Below are positions 28,260-36,246 of a stretch of DNA of 64,000 nucleotides, in pieces; the stretch's first letter is position 1; every line of letters begins with the position of its first letter. The stretch lies in contig NZ_BMIR01000004.1 of NCBI RefSeq assembly GCF_014642655.1, forward strand, positions 67,414-131,413. Direction: 5' to 3'. The stretch is from Pullulanibacillus camelliae. GTDB lineage: Bacteria > Bacillota > Bacilli > Bacillales > Sporolactobacillaceae. A program made the translations under genes and the position numbers. Under the pieces are notes generated by a model. That model worked only from the letters and a program-made list of their open reading frames with translations, was not told where the DNA came from and ran no database searches.

Positions 28260-29093
28260 CTATTCGTTTAAGCTCTGTATATGATTCGAAATATAATTTT
28301 TCAACGCCATCAGCTCATCTTTCTCAAAGCTATAAGCCTCTCTTTCTTTTGTATAACAGGCAACAACTTTCTTAACTGTTCTTTGCATCTCTTCCGGAAA
28401 AGTTAATAAGCCCCAGTTCCCCGCCTCTTGCTTTGAAGCAATCACCCCTTCTTTTAAATACCAAAACACACGGATTAAATTGAGCGAACAATAAATGGGA
28501 TCTTCTTCAATTCGCTCTAAACACTCCTGATAATCATTGACTATAGAGGCGACATAATCTGCGCGAGGAATGACAGGAAATACCTGATCAATCGGTTTGC
28601 CTTTTAAACCTATTCCTCTATGACGAGTGACCGTTATATGAGCCGCCAAGTCTGCATCCGTTTTTCTGGCATCATTTAAAACATGATACGTTCCGTTTGC
28701 TAGATCCTTTTCATACGATGCTCTCCAGAACTCACTAAAATGAAAATCAAATGGACAGGGATGCTGCCAGTTGTTTAATTGCTCTTCATTCAAAAAGCTA
28801 ATTTCAACTGGAAACGGGGAGTGAGAGCAGACTAAAAAGAATTTTGCGAGCTCCCTTTTGATGGCAACCACCAGAGACGTTTTGGTAACGACCAATACAT
28901 CGATATCGCTGCTGAGCGGATTAAATCCTCCCATCGCCAAAGAACCATGAAGATAGAAACCCACATACTCATTATATAAAATTTCAGAAATCCCTCTTTG
29001 TAGATGCGCAACAAAATGCTTAACATCAGATGGGCATGTTCTCCATTGATAAGTCACCAATACTTCCCCTTTTGAATTCTCTTTAAGATGCAT
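28260..29093 (-). CDS. aminoglycoside adenylyltransferase-like nucleotidyltransferase
   Basis: About 277 aa. The nucleotidyltransferase motif GSLAMGGFNPLSSDIDVLVV supplies the catalytic GS and D-x-D. A C-terminal helical domain of the AadA/DUF4111 type follows (LNLIRVFWYLKEGVIASKQE, GNWGL). Members adenylylate streptomycin/spectinomycin; similarity alone does not establish resistance. ATG 29093 follows AAGG; a GTG four codons earlier is possible. It is the middle gene of a three-gene minus-strand set with the coiled-coil protein and the Nudix gene. Confidence 0.85.
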   Translation of the reverse strand: MHLKENSKGEVLVTYQWRTCPSDVKHFVAHLQRGISEILYNEYVGFYLHGSLAMGGFNPLSSDIDVLVVTKTSLVVAIKRELAKFFLVCSHSPFPVEISFLNEEQLNNWQHPCPFDFHFSEFWRASYEKDLANGTYHVLNDARKTDADLAAHITVTRHRGIGLKGKPIDQVFPVIPRADYVASIVNDYQECLERIEEDPIYCSLNLIRVFWYLKEGVIASKQEAGNWGLLTFPEEMQRTVKKVVACYTKEREAYSFEKDELMALKNYISNHIQSLNE

Positions 29094-29137
29094 AATAACC
29101 TTCACAGCAATGGCATTTACTTATTCATCAATAAAGG

Positions 29138-29362
29138 TTAAGATTCTGTTTCTGTACCTTGTTTTTTCAACTCATTTTTTAAGTATTCCACATCCCTTTT
29201 ATACCTTTGAATGGTTTCTTCGATGGCATCTTTTATAACCCGAGGGTATCCTTTTTCGTCCTCTAATTCTTGCTCCTTTTCTAATTCAGCAATATCTTGG
29301 GCAAACAAAGCAACAGCCTTCTGTTTTTCCTCTTTCGTCATATAATCAAAGACTTTTCTCAT
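29138..29362 (-). CDS. small coiled-coil hypothetical protein
   Basis: 74 aa, highly charged and predicted fully helical (KEEKQKAVALFAQDIAELEK; IQRYKRDVEYLKNELKK). GGAGG precedes ATG 29362. It is unrecognised, lies 44 bp upstream of the nucleotidyltransferase and is probably cotranscribed with it. Confidence 0.6.
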   Translation of the reverse strand: MRKVFDYMTKEEKQKAVALFAQDIAELEKEQELEDEKGYPRVIKDAIEETIQRYKRDVEYLKNELKKQGTETES

Positions 29363-29529
29363 AAATACCTCCAAAATGCCTATTGTTCAAATAATAGACT
29401 AAAGCTATCCTTGAATTTCCTTAGTAAGACAGCCATCTCTTAATACCTTCGCTAAACCACGAAAAACCCCTTCAAATCCATTGCAAAAAAGCTGAAAAAA
29501 GTAAAATACTGCTAGTTGGCATGTAAGCA

Positions 29530-29538
29530 TGATACAAT
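29530..29538 (+). promoter_or_regulatory. extended -10 promoter for the thioesterase gene
   Basis: TGATACAAT matches the extended -10 form TGnTAnAAT, 36 bp before the ATG. No convincing -35 is visible. Confidence 0.5.
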
Positions 29539-29574
29539 AAAAGCATAAAACTGTAGGGTAAGGGAGTTACAAAA

Positions 29575-30327
29575 ATGGACGCTCAGTCATCACTTTTTAA
29601 AAGAACCTACCATGTCGAGCTTAGAGATGTTGATTTCACAAAACAATTAAGGATAAGCACCTTGTTCAGCTTATTCCAAGAGATTGCCAGTCTGGCCTCA
29701 GAAGAGCTTGGCTTTGGGATCGAAACAATAGAGAAGAAATTTGGTGTAGCTTGGATCTTAACACGCATCCGTGTCGACATTCTACGAAGACCGCAATGGG
29801 ATGAGGAGGTCACTATTGAAACTTGGCCCCTCGAACCTGGAAAAATAGAATTTGATCGTGATTTCTTGGTAAGGGATACTGAAGGTCATATTCTCATACG
29901 CGCTACCTCTAAATGGGTGATCATGGATGTAAAGAACAGAAAAATAAAGCGCGGTGATATGATTGGGATTCGCTACCCGGAAAAGCGGACAGAACGGGCG
30001 ATCGCAGAGAAGCTTGGAAAATTAAAAAGCAGTGGTAAGCTAGAGCCAGTATATAATAAAGTGATTGGATATAGTGATATCGATTTTAATGGACATTTGA
30101 ACAATGCCAGATACATCGATTACATCATGGATTGTTTTAATTTAGAGGACCATACAGATCATCCTATCCAATCTATCGACCTTAACTTTCACCAAGAAGC
30201 CTTACCTGGAGACACACTCACTCTCTATCAAGACCATTCTAGGCTGGATGAAAAGGTGCTCTACATTGAAGGGATCAATCAAACCGACAACCACATGGTC
30301 TTTCAATCCTTGCTCAAGATACATTAG
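29575..30327 (+). CDS. acyl-[acyl-carrier-protein] thioesterase
   Basis: 250 aa with two hot-dog domains. The first begins KRTYHVELRDVDFTKQLR. The second carries DIDFNGHLNNARYIDYIMDC, which holds the catalytic Asn/His. It fits the FatA-like acyl-ACP thioesterases of Firmicutes, which release free fatty acids from ACP. GGGAG lies 8 bp before the ATG. It is monocistronic with a strong terminator. Confidence 0.92.
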   Translation: MDAQSSLFKRTYHVELRDVDFTKQLRISTLFSLFQEIASLASEELGFGIETIEKKFGVAWILTRIRVDILRRPQWDEEVTIETWPLEPGKIEFDRDFLVRDTEGHILIRATSKWVIMDVKNRKIKRGDMIGIRYPEKRTERAIAEKLGKLKSSGKLEPVYNKVIGYSDIDFNGHLNNARYIDYIMDCFNLEDHTDHPIQSIDLNFHQEALPGDTLTLYQDHSRLDEKVLYIEGINQTDNHMVFQSLLKIH

Positions 30328-30372
30328 AAGCGCGTACCCTCCACTCTAACTTGCTGTTATTAAAACTATAAA

Positions 30373-30414
30373 CAACCAGCGCTCTCTTACGAAGGGAGAT
30401 CCGCTGGTTGTTTT
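30373..30414 (+). terminator. intrinsic terminator
   Basis: CAACCAGCG (30373-30381) pairs with CGCTGGTTG (30402-30410), with further pairing inside, followed by TTTT. From here to 30796 I see no gene. Confidence 0.85.
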
Positions 30415-30796
30415 GCTCGACGTAACATATTTGTCGTATATTTTTTCACACTAATAAAGCAGTGCCCCAAACCAAAAAAGTTTTTCTTCTAATAAAAGGT
30501 CCAATAATTGAGAGATTAGACTCTATTTATATTCCCCTCTCCCCTTGAATAGACCTCTTCACACTCCTTAGGTAATCGCAACACCTCTAATAAAATAAGC
30601 AAAGTCTGTCTCCTGCAAATTTCCTAAACCGTTTTAAATCGAACAAACTGGGATGAATACTGACGCTAAAATAGCAAAATACAAAGTGTTCTGTCTATTG
30701 CCCGTAGGGTTGTTTTCACATCTCTTCAGTATTATGATGATTCAGGACTTATGAACTAGAGAGTCACTAAATATATTAATTTTTGGGGGAAGTTAA

Positions 30797-31417
30797 ATGA
30801 ATAAGGTCGTCAAGGGTTTATTAATTGGAGCTATATCCATATTTGTTTTAACAGGGTGTACATTTGGTCCAAAGCCAACAGATACAGTCAGCAAATTTTT
30901 GAAGGATGTCCAGAAAAGTGATCTCAAAGGCGCCAGCACATTGGTTCAACACTCTAAGGATGACGTATTGAATTCATTCACCGATAGCAAAGATTCAAAG
31001 GACGCTATAGATGCCAACACGTTATTTAAGGCGATAACAAAAGGCTATACTTTCGAGAAACCCACATTGGTCTCACAAAATGGAGATACAGCCAAGGTTA
31101 AAGTCAAGATTACGTCTGTCGATGTAGCGACTGCAATGGGTAAAGCAATGGAAGCGTCATTCAAAAATGCATTTGCTAATGCCTTTAGTGAAGATCAAAA
31201 GCAAGCAGACAAAGACAATCAAGCGTTCATGGAAAAAGAATTCTTAAAGAACCTCAATGCTAAGGATGCAAAAATGTCTACTCGAACTGAGACCTTGTCT
31301 TTAAAGAAAGATAAACACGGCGATTGGAAGCTCGTTTCTGATAAGGCTTTAGAAAACACTGTTGAAGCCAATGCCAGTAAATTAGATCAATTAAGTCAAA
31401 CGCAACAACCGAACTAA
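30797..31417 (+). CDS. putative lipoprotein, DUF4878-like
   Basis: 206 aa. Signal peptide and lipobox LTGC (Cys 21), then a small alpha+beta domain beginning DTVSKFLKDVQKSDLKGAST, resembling DUF4878/NTF2-like lipoproteins in which ligand pockets are common. GGGGGAAG precedes the ATG. It is followed 15 bp later by a second lipoprotein, probably in one transcript. Function unknown. Confidence 0.8.
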   Translation: MNKVVKGLLIGAISIFVLTGCTFGPKPTDTVSKFLKDVQKSDLKGASTLVQHSKDDVLNSFTDSKDSKDAIDANTLFKAITKGYTFEKPTLVSQNGDTAKVKVKITSVDVATAMGKAMEASFKNAFANAFSEDQKQADKDNQAFMEKEFLKNLNAKDAKMSTRTETLSLKKDKHGDWKLVSDKALENTVEANASKLDQLSQTQQPN

Positions 31418-31432
31418 TAAGGGGACTTTAGG

Positions 31433-32095
31433 ATGAAAAAATATATAGCAATTATTCTATCAATACTGCTGCTCGTTGTTTTAGCTGCTTGTGCTAATAA
31501 TAGTGATCAAGGAACAAAAGAACAATCAGATGCTAAAAAAGCGCATGTTGTAAAGAAAAAAAAGGTGTCCAATGATCCAGATGGGAATGACCCAACTTTA
31601 ACAAGAGTTGGTGAGACCTACAAAACCAATGATTCCACAACGACATTGAAGCGTATTTATGATGTCAAGCAAAGCGTTGATGTGAAACCTATAAAACTCA
31701 CGATTGGATCTATCAAATTCCTTGCATTTACGCACTTAGACACAGATATGCAAGAATCATATGGCCTCCATTCTGATCACTTTAATGGCTTACAACTCTC
31801 CTATGAAGTGCAAAATACATCTAAAGACACAGTGAATATGTACCCTCCGATTGATAAAGTCATTTTGAGTACAGGACAACAAATCAGTATGGAAAATAAT
31901 GATTACTTGGATGCCTCAACAGATGATACCTTCTATGGTCAAGCCAAGCAAAAAGGCTACTGTGGCTTTATACTTCCTGATGATGTCAATATTAATGAGG
32001 TTAAGTGGATCAAAATCGTAACCAGTGATACCTGGAGTAATGATGAGGACGGGACAGAGCTAAGTGAACCCCAAGTGACGAAGGTTCAATTTTAA
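31433..32095 (+). CDS. putative lipoprotein with an immunoglobulin-like C-terminal domain
   Basis: 220 aa. Lipobox LAAC (Cys 20) and a charged Lys-rich linker, then a beta-rich domain from about residue 75 (PIKLTIGSIKFLAF; LQLSYEVQNTSKDTVNMYPP) resembling DUF4352-type surface domains. It is cotranscribed with the preceding lipoprotein and ends at a clear terminator. Role unknown. Confidence 0.78.
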   Translation: MKKYIAIILSILLLVVLAACANNSDQGTKEQSDAKKAHVVKKKKVSNDPDGNDPTLTRVGETYKTNDSTTTLKRIYDVKQSVDVKPIKLTIGSIKFLAFTHLDTDMQESYGLHSDHFNGLQLSYEVQNTSKDTVNMYPPIDKVILSTGQQISMENNDYLDASTDDTFYGQAKQKGYCGFILPDDVNINEVKWIKIVTSDTWSNDEDGTELSEPQVTKVQF

Positions 32096-32193
32096 ATCAT
32101 TGTTCCTAATAATTTTAATGCCCTAATACCCTACCTTTATTTATTGCTCTAAAGCTCTGTTGAAAACAGGTTTCTCAGCAAGTAAGAAAGCAG

Positions 32194-32218
32194 GACTCCT
32201 TTTGTGGAGTCTTTTTTT
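32194..32218 (+). terminator. intrinsic terminator
   Basis: GACTCC/GGAGTC stem followed by TTTTTTT. It ends the lipoprotein pair. Confidence 0.85.
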
Positions 32219-32361
32219 AGTTTATTACATGCAAGCTTTCATGGGCATTCTCTCCGCTCTTGATGTTTTATTGCTTTGATATCAGAATCTCTATATCTCG
32301 AACACATTGGAAAATATCCCCCCTTGCATCATTTTTGTTTTGTTGTTAGAATGCTTTATAG

Positions 32362-32374
32362 TTAGATAATCTAA
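32362..32374. promoter_or_regulatory. probable MarR operator
   Basis: Perfect 13-bp palindrome TTAGATAATCTAA, 15 bp before the MarR-family start. Sites of this type are typical autoregulatory targets. Confidence 0.6.
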
Positions 32375-32389
32375 TCAAAAGGTGATAAC

Positions 32390-32938
32390 ATGTCAAAGGT
32401 TGAAAGAGATCCCATCAACGAGGATTCACTGCCTAAATTAGGACTAGAGCCCTATGCAGAGCTTATTAAAAGGTCCGCTAGGGCAGATACCCCCATAGAT
32501 GATGCAAAAAGAGGATTAATGCTGCTTTGGCTAAGTGATTACTTTTTAGATGCCATCGATGTGGAGCTTGCCCCATTTGGCATTACAGAAAGTAAATTAG
32601 ACCTGTTAATCTTACTCACTTTACATGGCGACAAACGTGCGACACCCTCAGCAATAGCTAAACGCTTAGGCATTACAAGAGCCTCAGCAACATCCTTGAT
32701 CGATTGGTTGGAGAAAAGAAGGCTCGTCATTCGAAACCATAGCGCTCAAGATCGCAGAAAAGTCTTTGTCAGTATTACAGAAGAAGGTCGTACTTTCGTT
32801 GATAAGGCTTTACCCACCTATTGGTCCTTCTGTGCTTCCATATTGACTGATTTGGAGCCTGAAGAGCGTCAGGTTTTTGAGAAAATCGTCAATAAGCTCA
32901 ACCATTCTTTACAGCAAAAACTGGGAGTGGAGCGTTAA
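32390..32938 (+). CDS. MarR-family transcriptional regulator
   Basis: 182 aa. It has a longer than usual N-terminal arm (about 45 residues), then the winged-helix core: TPSAIAKRLGITRASATSLI and the wing AQDRRKVFVSITEEGRTF. AAGGTG precedes the ATG. The palindrome between promoter and start suggests autorepression. Immediately downstream is a small membrane gene with a damaged start, the likely original partner. Confidence 0.9.
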   Translation: MSKVERDPINEDSLPKLGLEPYAELIKRSARADTPIDDAKRGLMLLWLSDYFLDAIDVELAPFGITESKLDLLILLTLHGDKRATPSAIAKRLGITRASATSLIDWLEKRRLVIRNHSAQDRRKVFVSITEEGRTFVDKALPTYWSFCASILTDLEPEERQVFEKIVNKLNHSLQQKLGVER

Positions 32939-32963
32939 ACTGTACGAGGAACGTACAGTTTAA
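32935..32963. terminator. strong hairpin over the marR stop
   Basis: Perfect 12-bp stem TTAAACTGTACG/CGTACAGTTTAA with loop AGGAA; the stop codon lies in the left arm. The T-run after it is weak (TCCTTTT), so it may be a terminator or an mRNA-end stabiliser. Confidence 0.6.
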
Positions 32964-33068
32964 TCCTTTTAGCCATTTAATTAGAATATAACTATTAGTT
33001 TATCAAATAATAAGGAGTGATCTCATTTAGGGAGAAAGCTATTCCAAGTTAGTGGGATTGCCATCTCT

Positions 33069-33224
33069 ATGTATACGGTGATTCTATTTGCCGGAACAAG
33101 CGTTGCTCCAGGACGATCTATCGCTTTTATGAAAACAGGAAGTTTCCCACTCGCTTTTATCCTGCTGGCTCTCACACTTGCTATCGGCTTAGCTTCCGCC
33201 TTTACGATAAAAAAAGATGATTAA
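33069..33224 (+). CDS. small membrane protein, start codon uncertain or lost
   Basis: From ATG 33069 the product is 51 aa with a hydrophobic helix near its C-terminus (PLAFILLALTLAIGLASAF) and a KKDD end. The open frame continues 14 codons upstream to 33027. A good AAGGAG lies 9 bp before that point, but the codon there is TTA. The original start may therefore have mutated. It lies directly downstream of marR. Confidence 0.45.
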   Translation: MYTVILFAGTSVAPGRSIAFMKTGSFPLAFILLALTLAIGLASAFTIKKDD

Positions 33225-33249
33225 AAAGCAGGAGGGAGAGAAGGGTACT

Positions 33250-33350
33250 TTCTGATTGGAAAACTCGGCTTATCGCCAAGCCTCAGGTGGCGAAAGTCAG
33301 AGTTGCACTTATACTCTCTTCCTTTATTTATACATTCTGATAGTACAATC
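33250..33350 (-). repeat. interspersed repeat copy R6
   Basis: TCGGCTTATCGCCAAGCCTC, GGTGGCGAAAGTC, TATACTCTC..GATAGTACA. The tail 33351-33450 (CCGGGCTTAAAAGCATGCCC hairpin, GGCTTCATTGCAACG) matches the tail of R4. On the minus strand that hairpin plus TTTT may end the SDR transcript. Confidence 0.65.
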
Positions 33351-33482
33351 AAAACCGGGCTTAAAAGCATGCCCGGTCCTTGTCTAGGCATAGAGCATCA
33401 TCATATATGGAAAAGGCTTCATTGCAACGTCCAAGTGAATGGGAGCGGCCCAAGAGAATCCTCTTCACAGAAGAAAATGCCT

Positions 33483-34328
33483 TTACGATTCTTCTGTATC
33501 GAATGCTACGGATTCACTTAAGTGTCGCCATTGATTGTCTTCTTTGACGCGCTGTTGTGCACTAGCTGCTGCGTATTGTACAGCATCTTTACCGATAAGT
33601 AACCGCAGTGGCACCTCATCACTCTCTGTTAATTGAACAATCAGCCTAGCAATTTTAGCTGGATCACTTGGCTGGTGCCCTGATCCTTTCCGCACCATTT
33701 TTGCAAAGACCCCAACTGTTTCTTCATAGGGGGCACTAATTGGTGGAATGGTCATTGACGATCCAGCCCAATCTGTACGCATCCCACCCGGTTCAATAAT
33801 TGTTACTTTAACACCAAATGGAGCCACTTCTTGTGCCAATGCTTCAGAAAAGCCACCCAATGCCCATTTTGCACTTTGATACGCTGCTAATCCAGGCGAG
33901 GCAATGCGTCCCCCTAAACTTGAGATTTGAATAATATGACCAGAAGCTTGCTGACGGAGTATAGGGGTAACTGCTTTTGAAACATAGACAGCTCCATAGA
34001 AGTTCGTGTCGATCTGTGCACGGAAGTCCTCCATGGTGACATCTTCAACAGCCGCTATATCTCCATACCCTGCATTGTTGACCACAACATCTAGGCGGCC
34101 ATATAAAGCTGCGGCTTTCTTAACTGTTGTCACTACTTCCTGTTCATTCGTTACATCTAATGAAAATGTTCGAATACGGCTTCCATATTGCCTTACTAAA
34201 TCAGACAATGCTTCTTCCTTACGCGCCGTTGCCATAACAAAATCTCCTTTTTCTAAAGCTGCCTCCACAATGTGACGACCTAACCCACGGGAACTCCCTG
34301 TGATAAACCATACCTTTTGCTTCGTCAT
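33483..34328 (-). CDS. short-chain dehydrogenase/reductase
   Basis: 281 aa. Nucleotide motif TGSSRGLG, NNAG near residue 85 and catalytic YQSAK. The extended C-terminus is typical of the large family of 270-290 aa SDRs. The start at 34328 is set by AAAGGAG; upstream in-frame codons are non-coding promoter sequence. It is preceded by a TetR gene on the same strand, with the same 14-base motif found upstream of both, so regulation by that TetR protein is likely. Confidence 0.9.
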   Translation of the reverse strand: MTKQKVWFITGSSRGLGRHIVEAALEKGDFVMATARKEEALSDLVRQYGSRIRTFSLDVTNEQEVVTTVKKAAALYGRLDVVVNNAGYGDIAAVEDVTMEDFRAQIDTNFYGAVYVSKAVTPILRQQASGHIIQISSLGGRIASPGLAAYQSAKWALGGFSEALAQEVAPFGVKVTIIEPGGMRTDWAGSSMTIPPISAPYEETVGVFAKMVRKGSGHQPSDPAKIARLIVQLTESDEVPLRLLIGKDAVQYAAASAQQRVKEDNQWRHLSESVAFDTEES

Positions 34329-34367
34329 ACTAAAAACTCCTTTTAAGAAATTTAAATACGAGGCATA

Positions 34368-34381
34368 AATAAATGAATGTT
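34368..34381. promoter_or_regulatory. probable TetR operator upstream of the SDR gene
   Basis: AATAAATGAATGTT, identical (inverted) to the 14 bases inside the promoter of the neighbouring tetR gene at 35038-35051. Confidence 0.6.
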
Positions 34382-34452
34382 CACTTATAATTTGGGAAAA
34401 ATTATTATTCCTTCCTCCGTTTGAGAAATGAATAATAATTTTCATGGAAGGA

Positions 34453-35025
34453 CTATGCTTTTACAGCATCCCAACTCATTTGCAACAATGTTTCCATCTC
34501 TTTTTCTGTGATGCTTCCGCTGCTCTCCAAAAACTGCTTTATCAGTCGGGCTACTGGGTATATAGCATAGGCAATGAGAATGGACACATCAACTGGTTTT
34601 AAGAGCTGCTGCTTCTGTCCTTCTTCAAATAAATTATAAATGGGTTTAAACATTGCTTCGGTTTCATCTAGGCACCATAAATGCGGCAGTGGTGAATTCA
34701 TAATTTGTTCTAAAAATAAGAAGTAATCTTTATTCGACTGAATGAACCTTGTGTAATTCCGAATGACAGTATCCAGTCGCTCTTTAATCGAAGCTGCTGG
34801 GTCAAAACCTTCAAACATGATGTGACTCATCGCTTCTTTTACTTTTAAATAGGTTTTAAGAAGCATATCCTCCTTATTCTCATAATAAATATAAATCGTT
34901 GCCACTGATACCTTGGCGCGTTTGGCAATTTTAGAAATAGTCGTATCAGCAAAGCCGATCTCATTCACTAACTGCACTGTTGCCTGGAAGATAGCCTCCA
35001 CTTTGTTATCATCTCTATGTCTCAT
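34453..35025 (-). CDS. TetR-family regulator, probably leaderless
   Basis: 190 aa. HTH in ISKIAKRAKVSVATIYIYYE, followed by a helical ligand domain. I place the start at ATG 35025 (MRHRDDNK). The TTGACA/TATTCT promoter at 35032-35060 predicts a transcription start at about the A of this ATG, and there is no ribosome binding site. An in-frame ATG at 35046 would lie between the promoter boxes. It is expected to repress itself and the downstream SDR gene. Confidence 0.88.
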   Translation of the reverse strand: MRHRDDNKVEAIFQATVQLVNEIGFADTTISKIAKRAKVSVATIYIYYENKEDMLLKTYLKVKEAMSHIMFEGFDPAASIKERLDTVIRNYTRFIQSNKDYFLFLEQIMNSPLPHLWCLDETEAMFKPIYNLFEEGQKQQLLKPVDVSILIAYAIYPVARLIKQFLESSGSITEKEMETLLQMSWDAVKA

Positions 35026-35031
35026 AATAAA

Positions 35032-35060
35032 AGAATAAACATTCATTTATTAACTGTCAA
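35032..35060 (-). promoter_or_regulatory. tetR promoter with an operator in the spacer
   Basis: TTGACA (35055-35060), exactly 17 bp, TATTCT (35032-35037) on the minus strand. The spacer contains AATAAATGAATGTT, the same 14 bases as at 34368-34381. Confidence 0.75.
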
Positions 35061-35109
35061 CTATTTACGTTGAATTAATTTAAAACTTCCCCTTATTTCT
35101 TGATTTTTT

Positions 35110-35192
35110 GGATCACACATTAAAGTTGTCTGCGCAAGCCTCAAGTAATGAAAGGGGTAGCTTGAACTTATACTTTCATCCTCAAATAGCCT
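35110..35192 (-). repeat. interspersed repeat copy R7 (degenerate)
   Basis: It retains GATCACACATTAAAG, GCGCAAGCCTCAAG and AACTTATACTTTCATCCT in the same order as the full copies. It lies 3' of the gntR gene. Confidence 0.4.
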
Positions 35193-35205
35193 AAAAAACG
35201 AATTA

Positions 35206-35239
35206 GGCTTATACTGCTCAATCAAACAGTATAAGCCTT
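35206..35239 (-). terminator. hairpin at the end of gntR
   Basis: Perfect 12-bp stem AGGCTTATACTG/CAGTATAAGCCT around the gntR stop codon. On the minus strand a T-rich stretch (CGTTTTTTAG) follows a few bases later. Confidence 0.6.
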
Positions 35240-35593
35240 CTTTAAAAGCTCAATGACTTCTTCAATGGTGAGGCCAAATGACTTGTAATAAGACACATCG
35301 TTAACCATTTGCTTTAAGACCATTTCCTCACGTATTCGCCCCATCTCTTCAGATAAGAACTCAGCTACAAAACAGCCTTTACCCGTTATCGTATTTATTA
35401 AACCGCATCGTTCGAGTTCTTCCCAGGCTTTCTTTACAGTAATAATGCTAACCCGAAGTTCCTTGGCCGCTTGTCGGATGGGTGGCAAACTGTAGCCACC
35501 TTCTAATTCACCTTTTAATATTTGGGCGCTGATCTGTTCAAATAGCTGTTGGTAAATTGGTTTTTCAGATGCATTGGAAATCGCTATGTTCAT
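35222..35593 (-). CDS. GntR-family regulator, YtrA type
   Basis: 123 aa. N-terminal winged helix (YQQLFEQISAQILKGELEGG, RVSIITVKKAWEELERCGLI) and a short C-terminal helical region without a ligand domain, as in YtrA-subfamily repressors. The ATG overlaps the permease stop by one base (TAATG). It is the last gene of a three-gene ABC operon. The inverted repeat at 37113-37129 in the operon promoter is the likely target. Confidence 0.9.
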   Translation of the reverse strand: MNIAISNASEKPIYQQLFEQISAQILKGELEGGYSLPPIRQAAKELRVSIITVKKAWEELERCGLINTITGKGCFVAEFLSEEMGRIREEMVLKQMVNDVSYYKSFGLTIEEVIELLKKAYTV

Positions 35594-36246
35594 TAGATCT
35601 CCACTTTTAAGAATCGCTTATATGCCATTTGACAAGCAGCAAGGGTAAATGCAATAAATATCACGATTCCTGCAATCAGAATAGAGGTTTGAAGTCCTAC
35701 ATTGTGAGCCCCACTTCCATTGAAGAGGTTAGACACAAAAGAATTTTGGATTCCGATCCATTGTATAACGCCTGCAAAAAGCATAGCGACTGTAATAGAT
35801 GTGATCGCTGCCTGACCATGTTTATATGCTGTTTTGTAATACATCGTAAAGAAAATAATGTTGTAAATGGCAAGCATGACAAAACATAGTCCCCAAAAGC
35901 CCATATGCGGCGCAAAGAAATAATAGTTTACATTTGGGAATAACCAAAGCATTATCACGCCATAGATCATGGCAATCACAATATGCAATAATTCGAGCAT
36001 GACAATAACGGTTACCCTAGCTCTCACCATGTCCTTCTTAGTCACAGGCATCATCGTAGTAAACAGCAAATCGTTCTGACTTCTATAATTGGAAAACATA
36101 TTCGGTATAGTGATCCAGCAAAAATACAGAGGGACAATGAAATAGATCCATCCGGGAATAAGCATTAATGCGCCTATTAAAAAAGGAAAAACAAAGAACA
36201 TAGGATGGACGCCCAACTTTAAATCCTTCATCACTAAGTTATACAT
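35593..36246 (-). CDS. ABC transporter permease (ABC-2 type)
   Basis: 217 aa with about six hydrophobic helices and no ATPase motif. The start at 36246 follows AAAGGAGG and overlaps the end of the ATPase gene by 8 bp. The family forms the membrane part of small GntR-controlled exporters, often responding to cell-envelope-active compounds. The transported substrate is unknown. Confidence 0.85.
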   Translation of the reverse strand: MYNLVMKDLKLGVHPMFFVFPFLIGALMLIPGWIYFIVPLYFCWITIPNMFSNYRSQNDLLFTTMMPVTKKDMVRARVTVIVMLELLHIVIAMIYGVIMLWLFPNVNYYFFAPHMGFWGLCFVMLAIYNIIFFTMYYKTAYKHGQAAITSITVAMLFAGVIQWIGIQNSFVSNLFNGSGAHNVGLQTSILIAGIVIFIAFTLAACQMAYKRFLKVEI

